In this document: piece after piece, positions 5,492 to 5,737 of the stretch
How positions within the stretch are numbered: the first letter of the stretch is position 1
Layout: each line of letters begins with the position of its first letter
DNA from: Dehalococcoidia bacterium
GTDB taxonomy: Bacteria; Chloroflexota; Dehalococcoidia; Lucifugimonadales; SHYF01
NCBI GenBank assembly: GCA_009692985.1
Contig: SHYF01000114.1
Span: 1 to 5,737, forward strand
DNA length: 5,737 bases
Direction of reading: 5' to 3'
Notes under the pieces: generated by a model
Told to the model about the DNA's origin: nothing
Seen by the model: the letters and a program-made list of their open reading frames with translations, nothing else
Database searches by the model: none
Position numbers and translations under genes: made by a program

Positions 5492-5737
5492 GTGAATTTT
5501 GACGAACAGAAACGCCGCCTGCTGGCACAACTCCGCCGCGACATATCCGACGCGCGTGTGCTGGAAGCAATGGGCCGCGTCCTGCGCGAGGCATTCGTGC
5601 CGGATGCCAGCCGCCACCTGGCCTACGAGGACATCCCCCTGCCCATAGGCGAAGGGCAGACCATCTCTCAGCCCCTTATCGTGGCGATGATGGTCGCCGC
5701 CCTTGGCCTGAAGCCTTCAGGTAAGGTGCTGGAGGTG
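5492..5737 (+). CDS. pcm: Protein-L-isoaspartate O-methyltransferase, N-terminal part, cut by window edge
   Basis: PCMT uses S-adenosylmethionine to methylate isoaspartyl residues in aged proteins so that they can revert to aspartate, a cytosolic protein-repair role. Only the first 82 codons are in view, of a family length around 210. They show RVLEAMGRVLREAFVP (22-37), the HLAYEDIPLPIGEGQTISQP segment (43-62), which is the strongest family signature, then IVAMMVAALGL and the beginning of the SAM-binding strand GKVLEV at the edge. The start is GTG at 5492-5494 with GGGAG at 5481-5485, 6 nt upstream. It is transcribed away from the regulator and the tetrapyrrole operon and has no obvious link to them. 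The frame is open to the window end with no defect. Confidence 0.95.
   Translation, partial: MNFDEQKRRLLAQLRRDISDARVLEAMGRVLREAFVPDASRHLAYEDIPLPIGEGQTISQPLIVAMMVAALGLKPSGKVLEV

Noticed and set aside
5479..5502. A 7-codon mini-ORF (ATG at 5479) overlapping the pcm start in another frame
   Set aside because: It has no ribosome site of its own and its length is what chance would give; no evidence that it is a regulatory leader peptide.
5297..5617. A 106-residue minus-strand open frame over the divergent spacer and pcm start
   Set aside because: It crosses the palindromic repeat and is antisense to the pcm N-terminus; its sequence comes from the repeat and is not a gene.

Overview
The window carries most of a tetrapyrrole (siroheme/heme) biosynthesis operon of a bacterium. 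Coding sequence is GC-rich by eye, starts are a mix of ATG and GTG, and genes are packed with 4-nt stop/start overlaps. Intergenic gaps hold short GC-rich hairpin repeats, one with a core like 'GTCATTCTGAG...' and another like 'GAGCTTGTCGAAGG'. From memory this repeat style is common in Chloroflexota (Dehalococcoidia or SAR202-like genomes), so that phylum is my best guess. It is not proven by anything in the window.

Layout. All genes but one are on the minus strand and are read from high to low coordinates. First comes a regulator with an N-terminal MerR/excisionase-type helix-turn-helix and a helical C-terminal domain (4574-5236). A 211-bp gap with a hairpin repeat follows. Then comes a fused AhbA-AhbB/NirD-NirL siroheme decarboxylase (3358-4362), then a Met8/SirC-type precorrin-2 dehydrogenase (2690-3346), then glutamyl-tRNA reductase hemA (1440-2693). 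A 148-bp gap holds three successive hairpins. Porphobilinogen deaminase hemC (356-1291) follows, and then the first 119 codons of a uroporphyrinogen-III C-methyltransferase (cobA/SUMT), which runs off the left edge. On the plus strand, diverging from the regulator, is the first 82 codons of a protein-L-isoaspartate O-methyltransferase (pcm), which runs off the right edge. A palindromic MITE-like element of about 131 bp lies in the divergent spacer.

How the genes fit together. HemA makes glutamate-1-semialdehyde from Glu-tRNA. HemC builds hydroxymethylbilane. SUMT methylates uroporphyrinogen III to precorrin-2. The Met8-like enzyme oxidises precorrin-2 to sirohydrochlorin and may insert iron to give siroheme. 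The AhbAB/NirDL-type protein decarboxylates siroheme to 12,18-didecarboxysiroheme. That last step exists only in the siroheme-dependent (alternative) heme route or in heme d1 synthesis, so the operon points to one of those rather than to siroheme alone. The genes needed to finish the path (hemL, hemB, hemD, and ahbC/ahbD or nirJ/nirF-type genes) are not in view.

I see no RNA gene, CRISPR array, transposase gene or prophage gene. The most interesting points are the single-chain siroheme decarboxylase, the uncharacterised regulator at the head of the cluster, and the repeat hairpins found in each of the three large gaps.
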